A stretch of 6,233 nucleotides of DNA from Microbacteriaceae bacterium UBA4731 (GCA_002404115.1 DHJB01000052.1:29072-35304), one strand, 5' to 3'; shown: positions 1-5,622, counted from the stretch's first letter. The notes: generated from the sequence alone by a model not told the origin. Translations and numbers: made by a program.

Positions 1-414
1 AACGTCGCCGGGCACCGGCTGTCCACCGGCTCACTCGAGGAGGTGCTCACCCTGCATCCGGCCGTGGCGGAGTGCGCCGTGCTCGGAGTGCACGACTCAC
101 TCAAGGGCCAGCGTGCGGCCGGTTTCGTCACCCTCAAAGCGGGCGAGACGATCGACCACGAGACCCTCGCGAAGGAGCTCGTCGGACTGGTCAGGGAGCA
201 CATCGGCCCGGTCGCCGCCTTCCGCGACGTGACCATCCTGGAGCGGCTGCCGAAGACCCGGTCGGGGAAGATCCTGCGCAAGACGATCCGGCAGATCGTC
301 GACGGCGAGCCGTACACCGTCCCGCCGACGATCGAGGATCCGACCGTGCTCGACGCGCTCTCCCGCGCCGTCCACGGCCCGTCCGGGCAGGCGGCGGCGA
401 AACTTCCGCTTTAG
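1..414 (+). CDS. prpE: Propionyl-CoA synthetase (propionate--CoA ligase), C-terminal part; 5' end outside window
   Basis: This is the last 137 residues of an adenylate-forming acyl-CoA ligase, in frame from base 1 to the TAG at 412-414. Enzymes of this family activate a short acid with ATP to an acyl-adenylate and then transfer it to coenzyme A. The visible part is the mobile C-terminal domain. It opens with the hinge/A8 region NVAGHRLSTGSLEE, a wording I associate with PrpE and close acetyl-CoA synthetases. It then runs through HPAVAECAVLGV and GFVTLKAG to the A10 motif RSGKILRK, where visible Lys90 is the expected adenylation lysine. The tail (DGEPYTVPPTIEDPTVL) also fits PrpE. The likely role is assimilation of propionate to propionyl-CoA in the cytosol. 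Acetyl-CoA synthetase is the main alternative, because the substrate pocket lies upstream of the window. The stop overlaps the stop of the convergent dehydrogenase gene. Confidence 0.88.
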   Translation, partial: NVAGHRLSTGSLEEVLTLHPAVAECAVLGVHDSLKGQRAAGFVTLKAGETIDHETLAKELVGLVREHIGPVAAFRDVTILERLPKTRSGKILRKTIRQIVDGEPYTVPPTIEDPTVLDALSRAVHGPSGQAAAKLPL

Positions 415-1196
415 CGGTCGCCCTTCACCCGCAGTTCGCCCCTGGCGATCCGGGTGGGGGCGGCCTGCGCGACGGGTTTGATCACGATCAGGTCCAGGTT
501 GACGTGCGCGGGCCGCTCGACGCTCGACACGATCGTTTCGGCGATGTCCTCCGCGCTGAGCGGGTTCGGGATGTTCTCGTAGGCGGCCGCGGCCTTGGTC
601 ACGTCGCCGCCGAACCGCACGAGGCCGAACTCCTCGGTCTTAACCATGCCTGGGGCAACCTCGATGACGCGGATGGGCTCCCCGTTGAGTTCGAGGCGGA
701 GCACCTCCGTCATGGCGTGCGCGGCGAACTTCGCCGCGTTGTAGCCGCCGCCGCCGAGGTAGGCCACGTGGCCGGCGATCGAGGTGACGGTGACGATGTC
801 GGCCGAGCCGCCCTCCGCGCTGATCGTGGCGCGCAGCAGCGGCAGCACCGCGCTGGTCACCCGCTTCACCGCGAGCACGTTGATTTCGAACATCCAGGCC
901 CAGTCCTCGATCTTCGAGTCCTCGACCGTGTCGAGGCCCATCGCGCCGCCGGCGTTGTTGACGAGCGCGTGCACGGGCCCCGACGACGCCAGGTGGTCGC
1001 GCAGCGCGTCGACGTCGGCCTGCACGGTCAGGTCGGCCGTGAAGACCTCGGCGCCGGTCTCCTCGGCGAGCGCGGCGAGCCGATCGGAGCGCCGGGCGAC
1101 ACCGACCACGTCCCAGCCTCGCTGTCGGAACAGGCGCACGGTGGCAGCCCCGATTCCCGAACTCGCACCGGTCACGACGACTCTCTGTGTTCCCAT
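411..1196 (-). CDS. YdfG-like short-chain dehydrogenase/reductase (SDR), probably NADP-dependent
   Basis: This 261-residue protein has the length of a classical SDR and a complete active site. It shows the cofactor motif TGASSGIG (9-16), Asp55 in TADL, NNAG (80-83), Asn106, catalytic Ser139, and Tyr152 with Lys156 in YNAAK. Arg35-Arg36 after the second strand suggests NADP(H) rather than NAD(H). The C-terminal half (APGMVKTEEFGLVRFGGD, then SAEDIAE and PAHVNLDLIVIKPV) resembles E. coli YdfG, which oxidises 3-hydroxy acids and serine. The exact substrate cannot be read from sequence. I chose the ATG at 1196 because it puts MGTQRVVVTGASSGIG at the N-terminus, as in the family. An upstream GTG at 1235 would add 13 unlikely residues and cross into the divergent gene. 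The only Shine-Dalgarno candidate is GGAG just two bases before the ATG, which is unusually close. No partner pathway is evident from the neighbours. Confidence 0.9.
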   Translation of the reverse strand: MGTQRVVVTGASSGIGAATVRLFRQRGWDVVGVARRSDRLAALAEETGAEVFTADLTVQADVDALRDHLASSGPVHALVNNAGGAMGLDTVEDSKIEDWAWMFEINVLAVKRVTSAVLPLLRATISAEGGSADIVTVTSIAGHVAYLGGGGYNAAKFAAHAMTEVLRLELNGEPIRVIEVAPGMVKTEEFGLVRFGGDVTKAAAAYENIPNPLSAEDIAETIVSSVERPAHVNLDLIVIKPVAQAAPTRIARGELRVKGDR

Positions 1197-1200
1197 GGCT

Positions 1201-1220
1201 CCATTCTGCAGGGAGAATGG
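1201..1220. promoter_or_regulatory. Perfect 7-bp inverted repeat between divergent starts (possible operator)
   Basis: CCATTCT (1201-1207) and AGAATGG (1214-1220) are exact reverse complements separated by six bases. They occupy most of the 29-base gap between the dehydrogenase ATG (1196, - strand) and the acyltransferase ATG (1226, + strand). The right arm and spacer overlap the GGGAG ribosome binding site of the acyltransferase. The site could bind a dimeric regulator controlling both genes, or form a small hairpin in a transcript that hides the ribosome binding site. I found no convincing -10/-35 pair in the gap, so the promoters probably lie inside the opposing coding regions or use weak boxes. 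Function is inference. Confidence 0.4.
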
Positions 1221-1225
1221 GTGCA

Positions 1226-2326
1226 ATGAGCGCACCAGGGATCGGCACGACCTCGACCCCGAAGCGGCGTGTCCCCCTCTGGGACAATGTTCGCTGGGTT
1301 GCCATCACCCTCATGGTGGCCGGCCACGCGATCCTCAGGCTCATCCAGGAGTCGGATGTCGCCTACGAGGTGTACCTGTTCATCTACGCGTTCCACGTTC
1401 CGCTCTTCGTCGCGGTGAGCGGCTACTTCGCCAAAACGGGGCCGCCGGGGCTGCGCCAGATGCAGCGTCTGCTCTCCGACATCGTGTTCCCGTACCTGAT
1501 CTTCGAAACGATCTGGACGGTCATCCGCTGGCTGCTCGGCGGCAGCTTCTGGCTCGACTACTCGACCGCGTCCTGGACACTCTGGTTCCTGATCGCGCTG
1601 GCGATCTGGAGGATTACGCTGCCGTACCTCGTGCTGCTGCGCTACCCGCTCGTGATCAGCATCGTCATCTCGGTCGGCGTCGGGTACGTCTCGGCCATCG
1701 GCGGGGCCTTCGCCCTCTCCCGCGTGCTCGGCCTGCTCCCCTTCTTCCTGTTCGGCTGGAAGCTGCGCCAGTGGCAGCTCACCACCCGGTGGCTCGGGCT
1801 CCACCCCGCCGCCGTGTGGCGCTGGCGCGCCGGCGCGGTGTCCCTCTTCGCGTCGCTGGCCCTCGTCATTGTGCTGAACATCGACGCGCTGCGGGCGCTC
1901 AAGATCCGCCGGTTCCTGCTCTACAACGAGGCGTACTCGGTGTTCGGGTACGACCAGCTCTGGGCCGGCGGCATCCGTCTCGGCCTGATGCTGCTCGCGT
2001 TCGCCCTGATCGTGGCGTTCCTGCTGCTGATGCCCCGGCGCCAGACCTGGTTCACGACGCTCGGCGCCGCCACCATGTACATCTACCTGCTGCACACTTT
2101 CCTGCTCTACCCGCTGCGCGAGACGGGAGTGCTCGACGGGCCGCAGCCGCCCTGGGTGCTGCCGGCCATGATCATGCTGAGCGTCATGATCTCGACCGCG
2201 CTCTCGCTCCCCTTCGCGCGAAGGGTCTTCCGCCCGGTGATCGAACCACGTGCGAAATGGCTGTTCCGGGCGCTGCCGTCGACTCAGTCGGGCAGGATCG
2301 TGCTGCCGCCCGGCGAGTTGCGATGA
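1226..2326 (+). CDS. Integral-membrane acyltransferase, acyltransferase-3 / fucose 4-O-acetylase-like
   Basis: The predicted 366-residue protein has about ten hydrophobic helices, starting near residue 22 and ending near 332, with short basic loops. The N-terminus is typical of acyltransferase family 3: NVRWVAITLMVAGHAIL carries His34, the usual essential histidine, followed by FHVPLFVAVSGYF (56-68) with His57. Further family-like segments are SWTLWFLIAL (116-125) and YIYLLH (285-290). Such proteins move acetyl or other acyl groups across the membrane onto cell-surface glycans, lipids or small molecules. The resemblance to NolL/fucose O-acetylases is general and the acceptor is unknown. No glycan-synthesis genes are nearby. 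The start at 1226 follows GGGAG (1211-1215) by ten bases. The in-frame ATG at 1217 sits one base from that site and is less likely. The gene diverges from the dehydrogenase and is separated from metY by 147 bases and a promoter. Confidence 0.82.
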   Translation: MSAPGIGTTSTPKRRVPLWDNVRWVAITLMVAGHAILRLIQESDVAYEVYLFIYAFHVPLFVAVSGYFAKTGPPGLRQMQRLLSDIVFPYLIFETIWTVIRWLLGGSFWLDYSTASWTLWFLIALAIWRITLPYLVLLRYPLVISIVISVGVGYVSAIGGAFALSRVLGLLPFFLFGWKLRQWQLTTRWLGLHPAAVWRWRAGAVSLFASLALVIVLNIDALRALKIRRFLLYNEAYSVFGYDQLWAGGIRLGLMLLAFALIVAFLLLMPRRQTWFTTLGAATMYIYLLHTFLLYPLRETGVLDGPQPPWVLPAMIMLSVMISTALSLPFARRVFRPVIEPRAKWLFRALPSTQSGRIVLPPGELR

Positions 2327-2380
2327 CCCCTGGCTGGTTGCCGGGCGGCGCCGGCCGATTGTGTACATGACGCCGTGTTT

Positions 2381-2410
2381 CAGGCACCGTTGCCCGCCGT
2401 CGGGTGCCTG
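2381..2410. repeat. 8-bp perfect inverted repeat overlapping the metY promoter (candidate operator)
   Basis: CAGGCACC (2381-2388) and GGTGCCTG (2403-2410) are exact reverse complements with a 14-base centre. The -35 box (2390-2395) lies in the centre, and the right arm ends two bases before the -10 box, a classic placement for a repressor site. A second, shorter pairing, CCCG (2393-2396) with CGGG (2401-2404), overlaps it. It could instead be the terminator stem of the acyltransferase gene, but no T-run follows. It does not match the corynebacterial McbR site as I remember it (TAGAC-N6-GTCTA). Confidence 0.45.
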
Positions 2411-2418
2411 CTTATGCT
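2390..2418 (+). promoter_or_regulatory. metY promoter: TTGCCC, 17 bp, TATGCT
   Basis: A -35 box TTGCCC (2390-2395) and a -10 box TATGCT (2413-2418) are separated by exactly 17 bases, the optimal spacing for the housekeeping sigma factor. Transcription would start near 2425, giving a leader of about 50 bases before the metY ATG at 2474. This is the best promoter match in the window. It argues that metY is transcribed independently of the acyltransferase gene upstream. Confidence 0.65.
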
Positions 2419-2425
2419 CGCTGTT

Positions 2426-2447
2426 GAGCGATGGAAGGTCCACGCTC
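2426..2447 (+). promoter_or_regulatory. Predicted hairpin at the 5' end of the metY leader
   Basis: GAGCG (2426-2430) pairs with CGCTC (2443-2447). Inside it, TGG (2432-2434) pairs with CCA (2440-2442), leaving one bulged A and a five-base AAGGT loop. The stem begins almost exactly at the predicted transcription start. It could stabilise the 5' end of the mRNA or be part of a regulatory leader. It does not reach the ribosome binding site at 2459-2465. Confidence 0.35.
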
Positions 2448-2458
2448 GTCGAGGAATT

Positions 2459-2465
2459 AAGGGAG
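2459..2465 (+). promoter_or_regulatory. metY ribosome binding site AAGGGAG
   Basis: AAGGGAG lies eight bases before the ATG at 2474. It decides the start, because in-frame upstream starts exist (for example an ATG at 2414) that fall in the -10 box and have no comparable site. Confidence 0.75.
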
Positions 2466-2473
2466 ATCACCTC

Positions 2474-3805
2474 ATGAGCGACAACGCTGCAGCCTGGAAG
2501 TTCGAAACCAAGCAGGTTCACTCCGGTGCACGGCCAGACCCGGTGACGAACGCCAGGGCCACGCCGATCTACCAGACCACCTCCTATGTCTTCAACAGCG
2601 CCCAGCACGCGCAGAACCTGTTCGCGCTGGCCGAATTCGGCAACATCTACACGCGCATCCAGAACCCGACCCAGGCTGTCGTGGAGGAACGCGTCGCCGC
2701 GCTCGAGGGCGGCACCGCGGCCCTGCTGCTGGCGTCCGGCCAGGCAGCGTCGACGTTCGCCGTGCTCAACATCGCGCAGGCCGGCGACCACATCGTGTCG
2801 TCGAGCTCGATCTACGGCGGAACGTACAACCTGTTCAAGTACACGCTCGCCAAGCTCGGCATCGAGACGACATTCGTGGAGAACCAGGACGACGCCGCCG
2901 AGTGGCGCCGCGCCGTGCGGCCCAACACGAAGCTGTTCTTCGCGGAGACGATCGGTAACCCGAAGATCAACGTGCTCGACATTTCCCTCGTTGCGGATGT
3001 CGCGCACGAGTCGGGCGTTCCGCTCATCGTCGACAACACGATCGCCACGCCGTACCTGATCCGCCCGTTCGAGCACGGCGCGGACATCATCGTGCACTCG
3101 GCCACCAAATTCCTCGGCGGGCACGGTGCCGTCATCGGCGGCATCATCGTCGACGGCGGAAAGTTCGCCTGGTCGAAGAACGTGGAGAAGTTCCCCGGAC
3201 TCACCGAGCCCGACCCGTCGTACCACGGCGCCAGCTACACCACCGCGGTCGGCGACGGCATCGCCTACATCATCAAGGCCCGCGTGCAGCTGCTGCGCGA
3301 CCTTGGCTCGGCGATCGCCCCGGCGAGCGCCTGGCAGCTCATCCAGGGCATCGAAACGCTCAGCCTCCGCGTCGAGCGCCACGTGCAGAACGCGCAGGAG
3401 ATCGCCGAGTGGCTGGAGAACCACCCCGACATCGCCTCGGTCAACTACGCCGGTCTGCCGTCGAGCCCCTGGTACGCGGCCGCGAACAAGTACGCACCCC
3501 TGGGTGTCGGCGCCGTGTTGTCGTTCGAGCTCAAGGGCGGCGTGGATGCCGGCCGCGCGCTGGTCGACAGCCTCGAGCTGTTCAGCCACCTGGCGAACAT
3601 CGGTGACGTGCGTTCGCTCGTCATCCACCCGGCCTCGACCACGCACGCGCAGCTCACCCCTGAGCAGCAGCTCACCGCCGGCGTGACGCCGGGGCTGGTG
3701 CGTCTCTCCGTCGGCATCGAGAACATCGCGGACCTCAAGGCCGACCTCGAGACCGGCTTCGCCGCCGCTCGGGTCGTCGTGGACGCATCCCGCGCCAACG
3801 CCTAA
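2474..3805 (+). CDS. metY: O-acetylhomoserine sulfhydrylase (O-acetylhomoserine aminocarboxypropyltransferase)
   Basis: This is a full-length 443-residue Cys/Met-metabolism PLP enzyme, within the usual 420-450 for MetY and longer than the roughly 390-400 of cystathionine gamma-synthase. It converts O-acetylhomoserine plus sulfide to homocysteine and acetate in the cytosol. Visible landmarks are PIYQTTSYVF (31-40), YTRIQNPT (59-66) supplying Tyr59 and Arg61 to the neighbouring subunit's PLP phosphate, SGQAA (88-92), Tyr114 expected to stack on the PLP ring, Asp187 in VDNT, and the Schiff-base lysine Lys212 in HSATKFLGGHG. Arg410 in LVRLSVGIE is expected to hold the substrate carboxylate. The insert around 226-262 (VDGGKFAW, then FPGLTEPDPSYHG) is characteristic of MetY rather than the gamma-synthase. 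MetX downstream supplies its substrate. Expression is likely driven by the 2390-2418 promoter. O-acetylserine may also be accepted, as reported for some family members. Confidence 0.95.
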   Translation: MSDNAAAWKFETKQVHSGARPDPVTNARATPIYQTTSYVFNSAQHAQNLFALAEFGNIYTRIQNPTQAVVEERVAALEGGTAALLLASGQAASTFAVLNIAQAGDHIVSSSSIYGGTYNLFKYTLAKLGIETTFVENQDDAAEWRRAVRPNTKLFFAETIGNPKINVLDISLVADVAHESGVPLIVDNTIATPYLIRPFEHGADIIVHSATKFLGGHGAVIGGIIVDGGKFAWSKNVEKFPGLTEPDPSYHGASYTTAVGDGIAYIIKARVQLLRDLGSAIAPASAWQLIQGIETLSLRVERHVQNAQEIAEWLENHPDIASVNYAGLPSSPWYAAANKYAPLGVGAVLSFELKGGVDAGRALVDSLELFSHLANIGDVRSLVIHPASTTHAQLTPEQQLTAGVTPGLVRLSVGIENIADLKADLETGFAAARVVVDASRANA

Positions 3806-3816
3806 CCGCCGCCAGT

Positions 3817-3898
3817 CGAATTCGACGGAGATTCTGCCCCTCACCGGGCGTTGTAGGCCCGTTTAGGGCCCGCGGCGAAAGAATCTCCGTCGAATTCG
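3817..3898. repeat. 82-bp element with perfect 19-bp inverted arms, between metY and metX
   Basis: Left arm 3817-3835 (CGAATTCGACGGAGATTCT) and right arm 3880-3898 are exact reverse complements over 19 bases, with a 44-base centre. Each arm ends in the palindrome CGAATTCG, and on the left this extends to the 12-bp palindrome GTCGAATTCGAC (3815-3826). The centre carries four alternating segments: GCCC (3836-3839), GGGC (3846-3849), GCCC (3857-3860) and GGGC (3866-3869). Segments 1:2 and 3:4 can pair, or alternatively 2:3. The element starts 11 bases after the metY stop. It could stop or attenuate transcription, protect the metY mRNA 3' end, or be a dispersed repeat (REP or MITE type). No T-run follows the right arm, so it is not a canonical intrinsic terminator. 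Flanking target duplications are not evident. Confidence 0.85.
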
Positions 3899-3910
3899 TT
3901 GGGGCGCGCG

Positions 3911-3939
3911 TCGAACGGGCGCGTGGACGGCGTCACAAT
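3911..3939 (+). promoter_or_regulatory. Weak candidate promoter for metX: TCGAAC, 17 bp, CACAAT
   Basis: CACAAT (3934-3939) matches the -10 consensus at four of six positions. TCGAAC (3911-3916), 17 bases upstream, matches the -35 at three. Transcription would start near 3946, about 32 bases before the metX ATG. Given the large inverted repeat just upstream, an own promoter for metX is plausible, but readthrough from metY is an equally good explanation. Confidence 0.35.
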
Positions 3940-3943
3940 CGGG

Positions 3944-3962
3944 CGGGCGGCGCGTCCGCCCG
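3944..3962 (+). promoter_or_regulatory. GC-only hairpin upstream of the metX ribosome binding site
   Basis: CGGGCGG (3944-3950) and CCGCCCG (3956-3962) form a perfect seven-pair all-GC stem with a five-base CGCGT loop. It ends eight bases before the likely ribosome binding site GGGAG (3970-3974), which is itself only three bases from the ATG. The position would suit control of ribosome access, early termination or 5'-end stabilisation. No U-tract follows it. Confidence 0.45.
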
Positions 3963-3977
3963 ACAGAATGGGAGCGT

Positions 3978-5180
3978 ATGGAATGGCAAACCGCGGCAGA
4001 CACGGTCCCGTCGAGCTTCATCACAGAGGCCCAGGCGCGATCGCTCCTCGGTAAGCCTCCGGCCACGGGCGCGTGGCGCGACGGCGACCCGGTCGGAAGC
4101 CGCCGGTTCCAGGACATCGGCCCGATGCACTTCGAGGACGGCAGCAGCCTGGGGAGCGTGCGCATCGCGTATGAGACCTGGGGCAAGCTCTCCCCCGCGC
4201 GCGACAACGCCATCCTCGTGGTGCACGCCCTCACCGGCGACAGCCACGTGGTCGGCTCATCCGGCCCCGGGCACCAGACCGCCGGCTGGTGGGGCGGAAT
4301 CGTCGGACCTGGCCTGGCCATCGACACCGACCGGTTTTTCGTGGTCGCGCCGAACATGCTCGGCGGCTGCCAGGGCAGCACCGGGCCGGCCTCCCTTGCG
4401 CCAGACGGCACCGAATGGGGCACCCGCTTCCCGTACCTGACCATCCGCGACCAGGTCGCCGCGCAGATCGAACTCGCGGACCGGCTCGGCATCGACCGGT
4501 GGGTGGCCGTGATCGGCGGCTCGATGGGCGGGATGCACGCGCTCGAGTGGGCGATCGAAAAGCCGGCACGCGTCGAACGCGTCGCTATCCTCGCCGCACC
4601 GCCCATGACGACCGCCGACCAAATCGCGCTCAACTCGGTGCAGATCGAAGCCATCCGCACCGACCCGCTGTTCCGGGGCGGCGACTACTACGACGCCCCC
4701 GACGGCGACGGACCGACCCGTGGCCTCGCCCTTGCGCGGCGGATGGCGCTGCTGAACTACCGCAGCCCGGCGGAACTCAATGTGCGCTTCGAACGTGGCT
4801 GGCAGAGCGAGATCAGCCCGCTCGGCGCCGGCGGACGGTTCGCCGTCGAGTCCTACCTCGACTTCCACGGCAACAAGTTCACCCGCCGCTTCGACGCGAA
4901 CAGCTACATCTGCCTGGTCGAGGCCATGAACTCGCACGACGTGGGTCGAGGCAGGGGAGGCATCGAATCCGCGCTCTCCCGCGTCACCGCACTGACCCTC
5001 GTCGTCGGCATCGACAGCGACCGTTTGTTCCCCGTCGAGGGCCAGCGGGTCATCGCCGCCCACCTGCCGAACAACCTCGACGGCAGCAACCCGGTCGTGC
5101 TCGAGTCGGCATACGGCCACGATGGTTTCCTGATCGAAGTCGACGCGGTCGGGAAACAACTGGCCCGGCTCCTGCGGTAG
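3978..5180 (+). CDS. metX: Homoserine O-acetyltransferase
   Basis: This complete 400-residue alpha/beta-hydrolase-fold enzyme has the length and layout of MetX. It acetylates homoserine with acetyl-CoA by a ping-pong mechanism through an acyl-serine, and the product is the substrate of MetY encoded upstream. Visible motifs are VRIAYETWGKL (61-71), NAILVVHALTGDSHV (77-91), LGGCQGSTGP (128-137) and the nucleophile elbow GGSMGGMHALEW (180-191) with Ser182. Asp348 in GIDSDRLFP and His381 in YGHDGFL complete the triad. LNYRSPAELNVRF (259-271) is the usual lid-region segment. Acetyl rather than succinyl use is inferred from linkage with metY; family members can use either donor. The ATG at 3978 is the first in-frame start and follows GGGAG by only three bases, a short spacing. 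No terminator is visible after the stop. Confidence 0.95.
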   Translation: MEWQTAADTVPSSFITEAQARSLLGKPPATGAWRDGDPVGSRRFQDIGPMHFEDGSSLGSVRIAYETWGKLSPARDNAILVVHALTGDSHVVGSSGPGHQTAGWWGGIVGPGLAIDTDRFFVVAPNMLGGCQGSTGPASLAPDGTEWGTRFPYLTIRDQVAAQIELADRLGIDRWVAVIGGSMGGMHALEWAIEKPARVERVAILAAPPMTTADQIALNSVQIEAIRTDPLFRGGDYYDAPDGDGPTRGLALARRMALLNYRSPAELNVRFERGWQSEISPLGAGGRFAVESYLDFHGNKFTRRFDANSYICLVEAMNSHDVGRGRGGIESALSRVTALTLVVGIDSDRLFPVEGQRVIAAHLPNNLDGSNPVVLESAYGHDGFLIEVDAVGKQLARLLR

Positions 5181-5213
5181 GTTCCCGGCGAAACCCGGCA
5201 TTGCAGGCGCGAG

Positions 5214-5219
5214 TAGAAT
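5214..5219 (+). promoter_or_regulatory. Candidate -10 box TAGAAT before the small membrane-protein gene
   Basis: TAGAAT matches the -10 consensus at five of six positions and lies 42 bases before the ATG at 5262. No good -35 is present at 16-18 bases (AAACCC at 17), which is common in actinobacterial promoters. CTGAC (5235-5239) can pair with GTCAG (5248-5252) in the leader, reaching the first two bases of the AGGGAGG ribosome binding site (5251-5257). Confidence 0.4.
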
Positions 5220-5261
5220 CCTGGGCATCACGGTCTGACGCCAAGCGGTCAGGGAGGCCAC

Positions 5262-5597
5262 ATGCCGGACACGACCAAGCCCGACACGACCAGGCTCGTG
5301 AACATCCTGGTGTTCATCGCCGCCGTGCTGCTCTGGGCGGCGTTCGCGGTGCTGATCCTGTTGCAGGGCTACCTCGCCGGGCTGTGGCAGTCATTCCAGG
5401 CCCAGCCGTGGCCGCTGCAGGCCCTCGAGTGGGTGTTGTTCCTGCCCTGGCTTCTCGCGGTGTGGATCTGGCAGACGGACTGGACCCTGTGGCTGCGGCT
5501 GCCCCTCGTGGTCGCCATCGCTGCGGCCACCGTGTACCTGCTTGCGCCGTCCCGATTCGCGGCGTCGCACGGCCGGGCGGGCCGCGGGCGGCCTTGA
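5262..5597 (+). CDS. Small tryptophan-rich three-helix membrane protein, function unknown
   Basis: This is a 111-residue protein I do not recognise. It starts with a short hydrophilic stretch carrying a five-residue repeat (PDTTK then PDTTR, 2-11). Three hydrophobic segments follow, at about 12-34, 52-70 and 75-95, and then a basic tail (SRFAASHGRAGRGR) that would place the C-terminus in the cytoplasm. Nine of 111 residues are tryptophan, mostly at helix ends in the second half, consistent with interfacial anchoring. The start is well supported by AGGGAGG (5251-5257) four bases upstream. It lies 81 bases after metX and 72 bases before the last gene on the same strand, so it may be cotranscribed with either. 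No catalytic motif is seen, and a link to methionine synthesis cannot be claimed. Confidence 0.75.
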   Translation: MPDTTKPDTTRLVNILVFIAAVLLWAAFAVLILLQGYLAGLWQSFQAQPWPLQALEWVLFLPWLLAVWIWQTDWTLWLRLPLVVAIAAATVYLLAPSRFAASHGRAGRGRP

Positions 5598-5622
5598 CAG
5601 ATACCCCATTCGGGAGAAATCT
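5594..5622 (+). promoter_or_regulatory. Candidate promoter with consensus -35 TTGACA overlapping a stop codon
   Basis: TTGACA (5594-5599) is a perfect -35 box and contains the TGA stop of the preceding gene (5595-5597). The hexamer at 17 bases, AAATCT (5617-5622), is a poor -10. TCTAAC (5620-5625) matches better at four of six positions but needs a 20-base spacer. It could drive the gene at 5670, but the weak -10 keeps confidence low. Confidence 0.3.

Noticed and set aside
72..2370. Two long + strand frames (72-1229 and 784-2370) over prpE, the SDR and the acyltransferase
   Set aside because: Both overlap recognised genes in other frames and lack family motifs. They reflect a lack of stop codons at high GC.
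2414..2473. In-frame N-terminal extension of MetY starting at ATG 2414
   Set aside because: The ATG falls inside the -10 box of the best promoter, so it would not be in the transcript. The strong AAGGGAG site supports 2474, where the family N-terminus begins.
3815..3826. Palindrome GTCGAATTCGAC as a LexA/SOS box
   Set aside because: Actinobacterial SOS boxes have the form CGAAC-N4-GTTCG, and here the half-sites abut as CGAATTCG. It is better explained as part of the inverted-repeat arm.
1172..3844. Long open frame on the - strand (about 890 codons) antisense to the acyltransferase and metY
   Set aside because: It lies opposite two well-supported genes, has an Arg/Asp/Gly/His/Val-rich composition typical of antisense frames in high-GC DNA, and shows no domain I recognise. 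It is a shadow of + strand codon bias.
3817..3898. Canonical intrinsic terminator for metY
   Set aside because: The centre is 44 bases long and the right arm is followed by TTGGGGCG rather than a T-run. Termination is possible but not by the standard design.
3800..3904. Integron attC-like site: GCCTAAC fits RYYYAAC right after the metY stop, and GTTGGGG at 3898-3904 nearly fits GTTRRRY
   Set aside because: GCC-TAA-C is an ordinary Ala-stop ending, the right box fails its last position, and its GTT shares a base with the 19-bp arm so the boxes do not stack as in attC. No integrase or cassette is visible.
5181..5261. Terminator after metX
   Set aside because: Only short CCCGGC direct repeats and a five-pair stem near the next ribosome binding site are present, with no stem plus T-run.
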